From: Calycina herbarum
Taxonomy: Eukaryota > Ascomycota > Leotiomycetes > Helotiales > Pezizellaceae
DNA length: 64,000 nt
Assembly (NCBI GenBank): GCA_001414485.1
Contig: LLEY01000068.1
Span: forward strand, 186,001-250,000
Direction: 5' to 3'
Positions 22,902-34,523 of this stretch are shown here, piece by piece. Position numbers and translations under genes: made by a program. Position 1 is the first letter of the stretch, and every line of letters starts with the position of its first letter. Under the pieces are notes generated by a model that ran no database searches, had not been told where the DNA came from, and worked only from the letters and a program-made list of their open reading frames with translations.

Positions 22902-25886
22902 ATGTTTTCCTCCGAGATACCCAAAAGGGTTGGATCCCAGACGCTAGCAGACCTTGCCAAACGAATAAATATTCCCCTCACGCCTACGAGTCCCCCGGGT
23001 CTGATCGAAGCAAACACAGTTGATCCTTGGAACAAATCCGGGAAATACGCTTTAGGATGGACCTACTTTTGTCTGATTTTGGTGGTGCTAGTGGCTGTGA
23101 CGAGGGCATATCACGCATGGACCGACAAGATAAGGCAAGCTATGCACAAACACGAGGTTGAACAGTACTACGGAAACTATTCTCCAGATGACGACTATGC
23201 GATGGAAGACATGCAGACGGGTCAGATGGGACATACCAGAGAGCACACTGCGGAACAACTCTTTCCCCGCGAAGGAGAAAAGGGTATGGAACTCACGAGA
23301 GGACAATCAGCTTGGTCTTCATTTCGAGCTGTCAACGACACATTGGCATTATTCAGATGGATCTTCTACCGACCTGTACCCGAAGTGAAATACAAGAAGA
23401 AGGTGTTACTTGGATTTCCGTCACTCGCCGTTATTGCAATTCTCGTTATTGCTTTGACTTTTGTGACGCTTTATTGCTTTTTGCCACAACCGCTCTTTTG
23501 GCAGAGCATTCAATTCGGATCACCACCGCTCGCCATCAGAGCTGGTATGCTTGCGGTTGCCATGACTCCATGGATTGTCGCTACGAGCATGAAGGCAAAT
23601 CTGATATCCGCAATCACAGGAATCGGACATGAACGATTGGGCGTCTTTCACAGATGGGGCGGATACCTCTGCCTATTTCTGTCCATTATCCATACCGTTC
23701 CCTTTTACGTCACGCCAGTTTACGAAGATGGTGGTATGGCTGTCTATCAGAAACTCTTTCCCGAAGGCAGTGGGCTTGTATATGGGACTGGAATTGCCTG
23801 TCTAGCACCTCTCGGTTGGCTCTGTATTGGATCTTTACCATTCTTGAGAACCCTCGCATACGAATTCTTTCTAGTTTTGCATATTCCTGTTTCCATCGCC
23901 TATGTTGGACTTCTTTTCTGGCATTGCCACAATTATCTTACGTCCTGGAGCTACCTCTGGGCCACGGTCGCCATCTGGTGTCTCTCATATTTCTTGAGAA
24001 TCTTCAATCTGAATTGGGCTAAGCCATGGAGAAACTCATGGTTGATAGGAGACGAGGCAGCAATTACATTGATGGCTGAAAATGCAATCAAGGTCACAAT
24101 CCCGACACAAATGACCTGGAGACCTGGTCAATACGTCTACTTGAGAATGCCGGGTATTTCAATATTTGAGAGTCACCCCTTCACGATATCATCACTCTGC
24201 AGCGAAGATTTTCCATCTGAGTACGGCGACCTCTACAGAGACTGCACGTTGGTCTTCCGCCCATTCGGTGGGTTCACACGTCGAGTTCTCGAGACTGCGA
24301 TTGCCAGAGGTCCATTCAAGACCTACCGAGCCTATCTGGAGGGACCATATGGTGGTATGCAAAGAGAGTTGGCGTCTTTTGACACCGTCATTCTGTTTGC
24401 AGGTGGAAGTGGCATCACAGCAATCGTCTCACAACTTCTAAACTTGATCAAGAGAATGAGAGACGGAAAGGCAGTAACACAGAAGATCGAAGTTGTTTGG
24501 GCTTTGAAGAGATTGGAGGCAATGGATTGGTTCAGAGAAGAACTTAGAATCTGCAGAGAATCTGCACCTCCAGGAACAGTCACCTGCCAATTTTATGTCA
24601 CTGCAGCGAAAAGGCAAACACACCAAGGAGTTGGAACTGGCAGAGCACCACGTCCAATCAGCACTATGCTTCACGATAAGCTGGACGGATTCGTTTCTGA
24701 TATTGCTTCGAAACGAAATTCCCAATACATTCGGGATGAGGCAGCGGGTAATTTTGAACGAGAAGAAGAGCTACGAGCTGAAAATGAAGATGCCATAACA
24801 TCACTACCAAGAGCAAAGCACTTGCAACCAAAGGTGCTTCCACCAGCTCCACAAACATCCTTTCCTCCACCACCAAAGAAGGTGATGAGAGAGAACTCGT
24901 TAAAGAAGTTGGAGGGGCGAGCTCCTCCATCACCAATTCCTCCTGCGGAAGGCCACGAATCAAGTCATACATTCTTGTCTCCATCATCAGGGGGATCACA
25001 GAAACGACGAGAGTTCCATTTCCCACCCCCTCCACCGCGATCAGATGCACCACATTTCAAGTTCGCACCACCTTCTCCTAGAACTTCGAATAATCCGTGG
25101 AGTGAACATATGGATTCCGCTAGAAATTCAACAATATCTTACGATCCCAAAAACCTACCTGGACCTCCTCCAGGACCACCACCAAAAGATGGTTACAGAC
25201 CATCAAGCTTCGTCTCGCGCGATTCAAAACGTCTCTCCGCAGATTATCGCCCAGCAAGCTACATCCCAGACTCGAAACCTGCATCACAAGAGATCCAGCG
25301 TGATGAAGGAGGACTCAAGCCACCCAGCTTCGAAGAGTCCATCCGAGCATCTCAAGACTCTAAAGAGTCAGATCACTTCCCTCTTCCTCCTCCACCACCC
25401 CTGCCACCAGCATCCTCCCCCTCTCCAACTCCAGCATCGAATCCTCAACCTTCCTCCTCCCTCTCCCCATATCCCGCTGCCCCAGAAGCAGCACACCTCC
25501 GTCAAAAATCCGCAGACCTCCACATCGCTATTCCCCCCACCTCCAACCCAGCACCAGCAGGCTCAAACTTCGACTTCGGATTCCCTTCGACACCTACAGA
25601 ATTCCAAAAGAACCTCATGCGTTTCGCCTTCGTAGGGGCAAAAGTAAAAAAGGAAGGCTGGTCCACAGAGTACGGCCGGCCGGACTTGGGATATATGCTT
25701 AAGGATATGGCGACTGGGGGTGCGGATGGGAAAGGGATCTTTGGGAGGAGGACGTGTGTGTTTGTTTGTGGGCCGCCGACTATGAGGGTTGATGTTGCGA
25801 ATACGGTGGCGAGGTTGCAGGCGGATATTTGGGGGGATGATAGTAAGGATGAGATTTTCTTGCATACGGAGAATTATGCTATTTAG
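22902..25886 (+). CDS. ferric-reductase-type membrane oxidoreductase (FRE/NOX superfamily)
   Basis: Intronless 994-aa protein. A first helix lies at residues 51-70, with further helices from about 165. The ferric reductase transmembrane domain follows with paired histidines for haem (GHERLGVFHRWGGYL, SIIHTVPF, VLHIPVS, FWHCHNYL). Then come the FAD-binding HPFTISS (about 424), GPYGG, the NADPH-binding LFAGGSGITA (about 497) and the C-terminal VCGPPTM (about 954) with a terminal ENYAI. Such enzymes pass electrons from NADPH across the membrane to extracellular ferric or cupric ions. A proline/serine-rich insertion of roughly 300 residues (about 600-900) splits the NADPH-binding domain and is probably a disordered cytosolic loop. 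No iron-transport partner gene is adjacent. Confidence 0.9.
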   Translation: MFSSEIPKRVGSQTLADLAKRINIPLTPTSPPGLIEANTVDPWNKSGKYALGWTYFCLILVVLVAVTRAYHAWTDKIRQAMHKHEVEQYYGNYSPDDDYAMEDMQTGQMGHTREHTAEQLFPREGEKGMELTRGQSAWSSFRAVNDTLALFRWIFYRPVPEVKYKKKVLLGFPSLAVIAILVIALTFVTLYCFLPQPLFWQSIQFGSPPLAIRAGMLAVAMTPWIVATSMKANLISAITGIGHERLGVFHRWGGYLCLFLSIIHTVPFYVTPVYEDGGMAVYQKLFPEGSGLVYGTGIACLAPLGWLCIGSLPFLRTLAYEFFLVLHIPVSIAYVGLLFWHCHNYLTSWSYLWATVAIWCLSYFLRIFNLNWAKPWRNSWLIGDEAAITLMAENAIKVTIPTQMTWRPGQYVYLRMPGISIFESHPFTISSLCSEDFPSEYGDLYRDCTLVFRPFGGFTRRVLETAIARGPFKTYRAYLEGPYGGMQRELASFDTVILFAGGSGITAIVSQLLNLIKRMRDGKAVTQKIEVVWALKRLEAMDWFREELRICRESAPPGTVTCQFYVTAAKRQTHQGVGTGRAPRPISTMLHDKLDGFVSDIASKRNSQYIRDEAAGNFEREEELRAENEDAITSLPRAKHLQPKVLPPAPQTSFPPPPKKVMRENSLKKLEGRAPPSPIPPAEGHESSHTFLSPSSGGSQKRREFHFPPPPPRSDAPHFKFAPPSPRTSNNPWSEHMDSARNSTISYDPKNLPGPPPGPPPKDGYRPSSFVSRDSKRLSADYRPASYIPDSKPASQEIQRDEGGLKPPSFEESIRASQDSKESDHFPLPPPPPLPPASSPSPTPASNPQPSSSLSPYPAAPEAAHLRQKSADLHIAIPPTSNPAPAGSNFDFGFPSTPTEFQKNLMRFAFVGAKVKKEGWSTEYGRPDLGYMLKDMATGGADGKGIFGRRTCVFVCGPPTMRVDVANTVARLQADIWGDDSKDEIFLHTENYAI

Positions 25887-27580
25887 TTTTCTTTCTTTGA
25901 AGGGATGGGATGGATTAATGGTTTGGAGGGCGTTTTTTGGGATTGAAGGGGGAGGAGGGATGGATGGGGATATACCGATTTGAATGATACCTATTTTTGC
26001 GATATATACTGTAATTATATGCATAGTACTACTTACCATAATCTCTGAGATGTTTGTGTTTTCATTGTTTGCTCGAGTTCTTAATACATTTTCTCCTCAA
26101 AGTTGATGCTTCAGTCCGTCAAGTTTCGAAAGTATTCTTCCAACCATTCGAGCCCTTACCATATGTTTGCTGCCCAGCGTCGCTGACAGCGAGGGCTTCC
26201 GTCGAGAAATTAAGAGACGATTTTTTCAACCAGAAAAAAAAAGAGAAAAGTTTATCTCTTGGACCTCGACTCCTTACTATGGATTTTCAAACTAGAGGTT
26301 TTGATGCTGCCTTCAACGACTGGTTCTTACCATGTATTCTCGCTGTTGAAACATCCAGTCTGGGTAGGTGGTTGGGATGTCTGTCATTTTGATAGTATAT
26401 GTAGAGGATGTTCATATAGAATGATGGCAGCAATGCAAGATGTCCGAATTTTTGGAGGAGCAAGTCATGAGGAGTCGATTTATATTTGAGTTTGGAGTTG
26501 CTTCAGAGCTGCAGCAGGACCAGCTAGAACAGTCGAATTGGTGGGCAACAACTTTTGGTGCATTATCGCGAATCACGAAAATCTTCTTTTCGACAGAAGA
26601 TCTCCATTTCAACAAAAATACAAAGATTATCTCTCTAACCTCTTCATCAAACTCCGAAACATCATCAAACCCCTCTCGTCAAAAGTTTCAAGCCCCCAAA
26701 AAGGAAAGAATCTCCAATCTCCAATTATCGCCACAGCGTTTCCTTCGGGACGTCCCCAAATCAGGACTAACGCCTCTTTCGCATGTTACTGAAAACGACC
26801 ACTACCTCCGCGGGAGTTTCTGCCACGCGTGCGTTTCCGCTGTCAAACACTCAAGTCCGACTCCGACCTGCTCAGCACAATTGCTTCCATCTCTTTTTCC
26901 AGAAGCAAAAAGGCATCCCGTATCGCGGTACGAGATACGGGATGACAGAAAATGACGCGGCCGATGTTCGCCCATGAGCGCTCAACCGAGATTGAAAAGC
27001 CCGCCGAGAGGTCTTAGATAGCTGCTCCCTACACCACCTCGTTCTCTTTACGGGTGGTTCTAGACACCATAGAACCCACACTTGTTGCCTGGCCAATCGC
27101 TGGGATCGTGGGAGTTACTTATTTGAGCGTAAGTGCCGTGTGGGCGAGTGCCGTGTTTGTGTGATCTCCCACGATTGGAGAAATTAAAGCAAGCTCAAGC
27201 TTGGGAGAGCTTTGATAGGTTACTATTACGCCGTAAGGCATGCGGTGAGAGAACGTGGTGTTCTGGGCAGTGCTTTTTACCCCGCTGTACAGCCGATGTG
27301 AGGTGGTGGTTGAAAAATGAGGCGGGTGGGTAGAAAACGGGTTGAGCAAGCGAGGTTACATGCTTCCTAGTTTCCATTTCTAGGTTTACGGCTGGACATC
27401 ATCGCTTTTCGTTTGTTGGTGTTGGAACTTCGTCAAGGGAAAATATTCTAACCTTCCTTTGGTGTTTTGTCTTCGACGGGATAATGTTTGGTGTTGTATA
27501 TACTTGAATCTCGTTGGTTGTGGAAACTTCCGGATGCGTCTCACGGCTTCTTTACATCCTGGTGTGACCATCTGGTGGTG
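25887..27580. other. intergenic region
   Basis: 1.7 kb between two plus-strand genes. It contains a perfect 11-bp inverted repeat (26914-26944). Several 60-170 residue open frames lack recognisable protein features and overlap on both strands. Confidence 0.4.
26914..26944. repeat. perfect 11-bp inverted repeat
   Basis: CATCCCGTATC at 26914-26924 and its exact reverse complement at 26934-26944 flank a 9-bp spacer. It could form a hairpin or bind a dimeric factor; its role is unknown. Confidence 0.7.
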
Positions 27581-29548
27581 ATGGAAAAATCGACGGTGTC
27601 GGACACGCCAGATGGTGATGTTGTACAAACGAAAGGCTTCGAAACCGGCGCGGAATCTCCTAGTCAATCAACACTTTTGGATAATTTGAAACTTCCAAAA
27701 TGGCAGTTAATCTCACTTTGCATCAGGTATATTCATCTCCAAATCATATTTAACTCGTACTAATGTAGAATAGTATTTCCTTTGGATTATTCCTCTCTCT
27801 CCTCGACACCACAATTGTTGCCGCAGGTCTGTTAACAATTGGAGAGGATTTCGGAGCCGTCGAATCCATCAATTGGATAGCATTAGCTTATACCCTCAGT
27901 TATCTTGGTTGCGCTGTATTCTTTGCGCGGATAGCTGATATTGTTGGGAGAAGAAATGCTTACATCACTGCACTTGTAATTTTCTTGGCCTTTTCTTTGG
28001 GTTGTGGGTTTGCGAGGACTTTGGAACAACTTATTGCTTTGAGGGTTATGCAGGGAATTGGTGGTTCAGGGCTTTACTCTCTTACTTTTGTTATCCTTCC
28101 CGAAATTAGTCCTCCTGAGATGTCGCAGATTGTTGGTGCTGCTGCGGGTGTTGTTGTTGCTAGTGAGTATTTTTCTGCCTTTTTCTGGTCATCTTCCTTT
28201 TTTTGGAACGCTAGTCTCTTTTAAGCTCTGTAAATTTTTGCATTTTTGGGTTATACTAACTTGCTCATCTAGTGTCTGGTATTCTTGGACCCGTGCTTGG
28301 TGGTGTCATCACACATTATACCACTTGGCGATGGATATTCTGGATCAAGTAAGGCATCATTCCATTCCATTCCATTCGTTCTCTTCTATATGCTAACCAA
28401 TTTTCAGTGCTCCAATTGGAATCATCCCTCTAATAGTATTCATAATCGCCTGGCCAAAACCTCACCAAATGGTCTACGCCCAACGCCGCTCCTGGAAACA
28501 GCTCGACATAATAGGTGCAATTCTCGTAATCGCTGCCTCAGTATGCGTAGTATTTTCATTCCAACAAGCCGGTATCACAGGATACTCCTGGAATAAACCA
28601 CTCTTCATCGTCCCTAATGTCATCGGAATTCTATGTTACATCCTACTCTTTTGCTGGGAAGTAGTCGTGGTAAAATACTGGTCTGGGTTACTTGTAACGA
28701 TGTTCCCGCTTGATCTGATTAAACGCCGAGTATATATGGGCTACGTTGCCGTAACCTTACTTGGTGGATTCCCCTATTTCATGGTTATTTACACGCTTCC
28801 TCTGCGACTCCAAGTCGTCAATGAAAAAAGTCAGTTGGTCGCTGGATTGGCATTATTACCCATGGTGGGAGCAGTAGCAGTGTTCAGCACAGTCGCAGCA
28901 ATTCTCAACACGAAGAAGAATTTGATTTTCGAAACTTTACTTGTTGGAGCTCTTTTCTCGGTATTAGGGACGGCGCTCTTGAGTACCTTGAAAAATGTCC
29001 CGGAGGTTGAGCCGAAGACGTATGGATTTCAGATTTTCATCGGGATAGGATTTGGATTGATGGTTTCCACAACTTCCTTAGGTGGAGGATTAGAGTGTGA
29101 ACTCAAAGATATCAGTAAGTTCCCCTCCCATACCCCAAGCGCTCCCCCACAAACCAAACTAACAACCCCAATAGCTGTGGCACAAGGAATAATAGCCCAA
29201 GTCCGCGTCCTAGGCGGCTCCATCGGCATCGCAGCCTCAACAGCAATCCTCGGTTCAACCCTTCGTAAACTCGTTCGCGAACACGCAGAGCTCGGTTTGC
29301 CGGGTACACCAGGCGCAACAGGCACACCAGAAGCCACAACACCCGCGGCGTTGAATTTATTGAAACAGATTAATGCTGAGGCTTTTACGGAGAGTATGCA
29401 AGTCTGCTCTGCGGTTACGGGTTTGGGTGTTTTGGCTACGTTGTTGGTTTGGAGGAAGGAGAGGATTGGGTATGCGGAGAGGCGGAAGGAACAGGTTGAG
29501 AATGCTAAGGAGATGAGGAGGTCGGAGAGAGAGGTGGGGAAGGTGTAA
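27581..29548 (+). CDS. MFS transporter, DHA2/14-helix drug-efflux type
   Basis: Five exons, 27581-27726, 27774-28162, 28273-28348, 28408-29114 and 29175-29548, sum to 564 codons (563 aa). The protein starts MEKSTVSD and enters helix 1 at the first splice junction (SISFGLFLSLLDTTIVAAG), the D(x)T motif of the DHA2 drug:proton antiporter family. It continues with WIALAYTLSYLGCAVFFARIADIVGRR (motif A-like), LRVMQGIGGSGLY (motif B) and GILGPVLGG (motif C). About 14 hydrophobic segments follow, in the plasma membrane by analogy. The C-terminus is basic and charged. The substrate cannot be read from sequence; toxin or fungicide efflux are the usual roles. No biosynthetic cluster is visible. Confidence 0.88.
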
Positions 29549-30006
29549 GGACTGGAATGTGAATTGGGGTTGGGAAGAGGGGTTTTGGTGTTTTGTTAGA
29601 TTATACCCATTCTGTTTTTGCTTTGTGTTTTCTTGTATAGCAATTAAATACGGTGTTGTATAACTAGGTTTTAAGTAGGTGACGTCGTAGAAACTAGAAA
29701 CTAACTGAAGAGAGAATTTAAATAATTCCAAAAGTCTCTCCATTCATAAATCTCCACTTCTCCCACTCCAGGGTCCCTGTTTGTTATCACATACACTTCG
29801 CTAACCTTTATCTAGATATAAATCTAAACAACTTCCCCTAAATACCATCACTTCGTCTAATCAACAACTCCGAAAAGAGAGAATACCTGACAAATTTGAT
29901 AGACGTGCTCACTTATCAAGCTTCTTCAATATGCTCTATATCTATCACAAGTATTTCTAATTTCTCTGCTCTCTCAATCCAAGCATATTAGTCTATAACA
30001 ATCGCC
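29549..30006. other. convergent intergenic region
   Basis: 458 bp between the 3' ends of the MFS transporter gene and the cell-wall repeat gene. No feature is recognised. Confidence 0.4.
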
Positions 30007-33000
30007 TCAAAGAAACAACACCAAAACTGTACTCAAACTCAACCCCAGAAACGAACCCCACACCCTCGCTCTCAAACCTGCACTCCCCCCTTTTTCCGCG
30101 GAAGTGACGTTATTAATATTTTCTCCCACACTCGAACTAGCAGCTGGTACGCCAACAGTGGCAGTTTCGACTAGAACACCTCCACCCACAAGACTAGTTT
30201 TCGTACTTGTACCAAAGCCCGACGTGGACGACACCGAAGCGGACTGAGGAAGTACGGTTGTCGATACAACACCGTTAACAGGAATCGTGGTCACTTTACC
30301 ACCAGGCATTTGAACTACCACTCCGCTTGGACCGAAACTCACTACTTTATCTCCAGGTAATGTGGCAATGGATCCACCTTGTGTGAGAGTTTTACCCCAA
30401 TAACAACTAGCGAGCCAAGAGGAGAGACGGTGAGTGGCTCTCCGTTATTCATGGAGACTGTCTTCGGTGTTGAGGGAGGTGTGGGACTTGCTTGGGGGAG
30501 TATCCGTGTGGTTGTTATGCCGTTATTGATTATGACGAGACCTGTTGGTGAGAGGGACAAGGTTCCTTGTCCTAGAATCGTCAAGGCTGGACCGTTGACT
30601 GTTAAGGTTTGAGTTCCCATTACGAGAGTGGATGCTCCAGGTTTTGCGGTAATGACTTGGCCAGAGGCAAGAGTCAATAACGATTCCGAGCTGCCTGGAT
30701 TTGCGGTCGGGATAGCATTGCTAATCATTACTAGATCAGATGGCGAGAGACTCATTACACCTTGGCCCGGCACTGTAATAGCAGGTCCATGGACACTTAG
30801 AGTCTGAGTGCTAATCATAAGACTGGAGGCTCCTGGTGTTGCGGTGATGACTTGTCCAGGTGGAAGTGTCAATAAGTTTCCTGGGTTTGGGGCTGCAGTC
30901 GGAATGGTGTATGTAGAACTTCTCCCATCATTAAGAATCACCAGACCAGTTGGCGAGAGGCGCATCACCCCTTGGCCCGGTACTGTAATAGCAGGTCCAT
31001 TAAGCGAAAAAATCTGCGTACCGACCACAAGAGTCGAAGCAACTGGAAATGCAGAAACAACCGAGCCTCCAACAAGTGTTGCAATAGGAACAGCCTTGGG
31101 AGACTCGGTTGGAACTTCGTTGTTTCCGTATGCGTAAGTAGTGGCAGCCACGTTACTATTCACAACCATTCCACCTCCTGATGGTGAGAGGGAAACAATT
31201 CCTACGTTTGGAATCGTGATGGGGGGACCTCCAGCTGAGATTATTTCACCGCCCACAACAACTGACGAGGCTCCTTGGTTGGCGGAAACCACTATTCCAT
31301 TTCCAAGTGTCGCGATCATTATTGGTGTAGGCAAAGGGGGGTTGGGATTGTTGGGGGCGGTACTTGCTGCACCTTTAAGGGGCACAGAAGGAGCAGCGGG
31401 ACCTTGTGGCTGAGACGGATTCGTGACATAATTGTTATCGAGAGGGATGACGACAGTTACAGGCAGGTTTTTTTCTACAGGTATGTTTGAAGGGTTGGCG
31501 GGTGGTGGAATATTGGAAGCCGGGTCGTTTTGAGGAGGTGGATTGTTGGAAGATGGATTATCATCAGGCTTAGTACCTGGATTTTGAGGTGATACGACGG
31601 GATTTATTGTGGCTGTAGGGCCTGATGCAGGCAGAGCCTGAGCCGGAGAAGCTATCGCTGGCGTCGTTCCTTGGGAAACTGCAGGAGTCGTTGGTGGTGA
31701 GGGCCGTAATTCAGCATTATCAGCTCCTTGGTTTGCACAATCGCCAACTGTACAAGGGGCGACGGGTATAGGAGGGTCAAATAAGCCAAAGTTGCCACCG
31801 AACACTCTTCCGCAATTCGACCAATCTACTCTATCATCATGTGTTAACCTCGAAAGAACTTGTGAATGACAAAAGAAACTTACTCATTATTTCTCAAAGT
31901 CATCATATCATTTCTCCAGACAAGCAAAGGTTCGCAAGCCCCATTGTAGTTTGATTCCACAACGAAGTTTCGCTTAGGTGGTATTGCTATTGTTGATGGG
32001 CAGTCTGTTCTCAAATCACTAAGCTCCAATTGTTTGTCTGGGCCAATTCGTGTTCCTTTCCGGCTCTTGGCACCGTTCTTATAAGGTTGTTTCGTAGAAA
32101 CTTGGTCCAACCTATAAGACGTCACGAAGTTGATGAGACTTCCTCGAGAGGTTATCGGTTGAGCGCATGGATCGACCACGAACATGCTGTCGATCACATA
32201 ATAAATTGAAGGGGAAACCCTAAATAGGTCTCAATATCCGGTTCTGAGAATGTTGCATAGAAGAGAGGTGGATTTACTGACATGGTTACATTCTTATTGG
32301 GATAAGACAAGATTCTTGTCGCGGGATATCTCAAAGCCTTAGTGATGGTCCCTGTAGGCCAGTAATGAAGTTGCACAGTATTTACAGATCTAAAAAGAAA
32401 ATCAGTATTAGTGAAAAGGGGAGACTCAGGATATTGATTGAATGACGCACATCCGACACCAATCATCGTGAGTAGTGAAAATTCGAACTTTATTACTACC
32501 AGTGCACGTCCATATCCTTGTTGAAGACCAATCATTCCATCCGGTTACGGAAACATGGATAGTTGGCTTCTTTTTCGGTGTTCCTTTTGGGGATTTGGAA
32601 GTAGCGACTGTAGAATTTGCGTGCTTTGAGCTAACATGACTTGAAAAAGAGGAGCCTTGTGATTGAAGTGAGAGGCTGGATTTGTGAGTCGACGAATTTG
32701 GGTCCTTAGGAGTAGCCTTCGATGCGGACGAGCTTCTTGAGTTCATGTATGGATCCGGAAGAGCTTTCACTAGATCCATTTGAGATCGAAACGCTCGAAG
32801 ATACATGAGTCGACAGGGTTAAATCGTTCATTGAAGCGACGACAACAGAAGAAACACCAGTAGGACCCACGGGTGTCGACGAACGACCTCTGGTAGAAGA
32901 AGAAGTTGCGAATGACGAAACCTCGGATGGTAATGAATGTCTTGTGGTAGAAAATGAAGTCGATGATCTTGACGATAAGCTACTTGAAGGGCTCGAGGTT

Positions 33001-33319
33001 GCATGAATTGGCGTACTAAAACTGCTTGCTAAAGCCACGGCAGCAGAAGAAATTTCAGAAAAAGCCTCGGTTGTTAAGGGACGACTTCTTGTAGAAGAAG
33101 TTGCCAAAGAAATCGGAGGCGAGGATGATGACGACAAGAGAGTTGTATTAGACAATGTCTCATTCGAAAGGGTTCGCAGAATTAAACGCTTCGGAATAAT
33201 ACCTAATATTATCGTTAAGGGAGCTTTGAGGACCAACATTCTCAACAGCACTTACATGTGGCTAATTGACAATGAGAAAGCACAAACGCAAACACCAGGA
33301 TATTAGTTAAAACAAGCAT
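30007..33319 (-). pseudogene. GPI-anchored cell-wall repeat protein, frameshifted
   Basis: The ATG at 33319 opens a signal peptide (MLVLTNILVFAFVL..) that splices through GTAAGT into a long Ser/Thr-rich stalk. A globular part with WNDWSSTRIW and VDPCAQP follows, then at least five tandem units of about 55-60 aa (GPAITVPGQGVMSLSP type) between about 30,350 and 31,330. The C-terminus has a GPI-type hydrophobic tail (GLSLSTVLVLFL) ending at 30007. Such repeats are common in ascomycete surface proteins. Two other introns are clean, one with GTGCGT and one with GTAAGT donors. However, frame is broken near 32750, near 32210 and near 30360 with no good intron to repair it. It is therefore a pseudogene, or carries sequence errors. 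Identification is by architecture. Confidence 0.6.
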
Positions 33320-34523
33320 AACGAATGTAGTGTATCGGGCTTGCGATACATGAAGAATGATCAACTGAACACCGTGTAACAAATAAAGAAGCTAGTTGAT
33401 AGACGAAGAACAAAATCCCCACAAACCAAGTTCTTCCCACATCAAAAAGGAGAAGGCTAACGCATAGGCTCAACCGTCGCCATTTCGCTGGCTTCTGAAA
33501 GGATCTCCCGTGGGCTCAAGTCCACACGGTCAGCATCTACCATTGTTAGTGAGGCTGCCTCGAAATCATCCTTGCGACTGGGAAAAGGAAGCTGTTTGGA
33601 GGTGAACTTGAAGCTTGTGGCTGGGAAATGTGGAAAGGAGAGACAATTGGTTCCCGATCCGACCTGAGTGGTTTCCTTCCCCGTCTTCCATTGGTAGAAT
33701 AATCGTAAAACGCTTTTGGGACACGGAAAAGCCCAAATATGGTAGGATCTTGGGCGCCGTTGCGCCGTTGCCAAGCATATAAGTCAGGCTCTGATCGCCT
33801 CCTTAATGCAGCCTCACTCCATACCCCTCACTTGAGGTCGAAATACAGTGACAGCTCCACGCTAAACAACTGCCCTGAACTTCAATAAAAAGCCGCCATT
33901 TTTAAACAAATATTGACTTAAATGTACTCACGAGATTGGACGACTATTCGTATCGCAACTCTTCGCTCGAGACAGGGAAAACCATGTAAGAAGGCTTGCT
34001 TCAATTTTACTTCTAGCTTTTTGGGATACGACGGAGGAAAGGAGGATTCAAATGACCTGAGAACCTTACTTAAGGTTAAGGTATTCGCAGAATGGTGAAG
34101 TTTTTGCCGTGTTGTTTCTTTAGCGAGCCCAGAAAGCGAATTGCTTTTTGCTTTTTGAGGAATAATATGCGGCTCAGAAGACCCCATAAAGAAGGATAAA
34201 AGCTGATCACCCAATGACGAATGCTGTGGCGTCGACTCATTTGGAGGAAAAGAACAAGGGTATCTCATCGCCCCCAATTTCCCGTGCGCCTCCAACCTAA
34301 TTCAGATCTCCAATGTGACAGCGAAGTGTACGGTGCAGGAGGAACAAACTTGCATGAGGCTGTCCCGTATCTTTCCAAGAGAGGAAAAGAGGCTGCCTCA
34401 ATGATACGGTATCGTTCACAGAATGAGCGAGGCACGAGAATCGAAAAGAGGCCCAGCCTCATAATATAGAGCTTCTTCGCCCAAAATTCAATTTTGCTTG
34501 TGGCGGTGATGTGAAGAGAATGC
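33320..34523. other. intergenic region
   Basis: 1.2 kb between divergent genes. Open frames on the minus strand (33457-33774 and 33918-34295) show no protein family pattern and were not accepted. Confidence 0.35.

Noticed and set aside
22835..23023. Plus-strand frame overlapping the ferric reductase start in another frame
   Set aside because: It is a shadow of the 22902 gene, whose N-terminus and first helix are clearly coding.
33457..33774. Minus-strand 105-residue open frame between the surface-repeat and protease-like genes
   Set aside because: No signal peptide, domain or splice continuation, and composition gives no support; left as possible noise.
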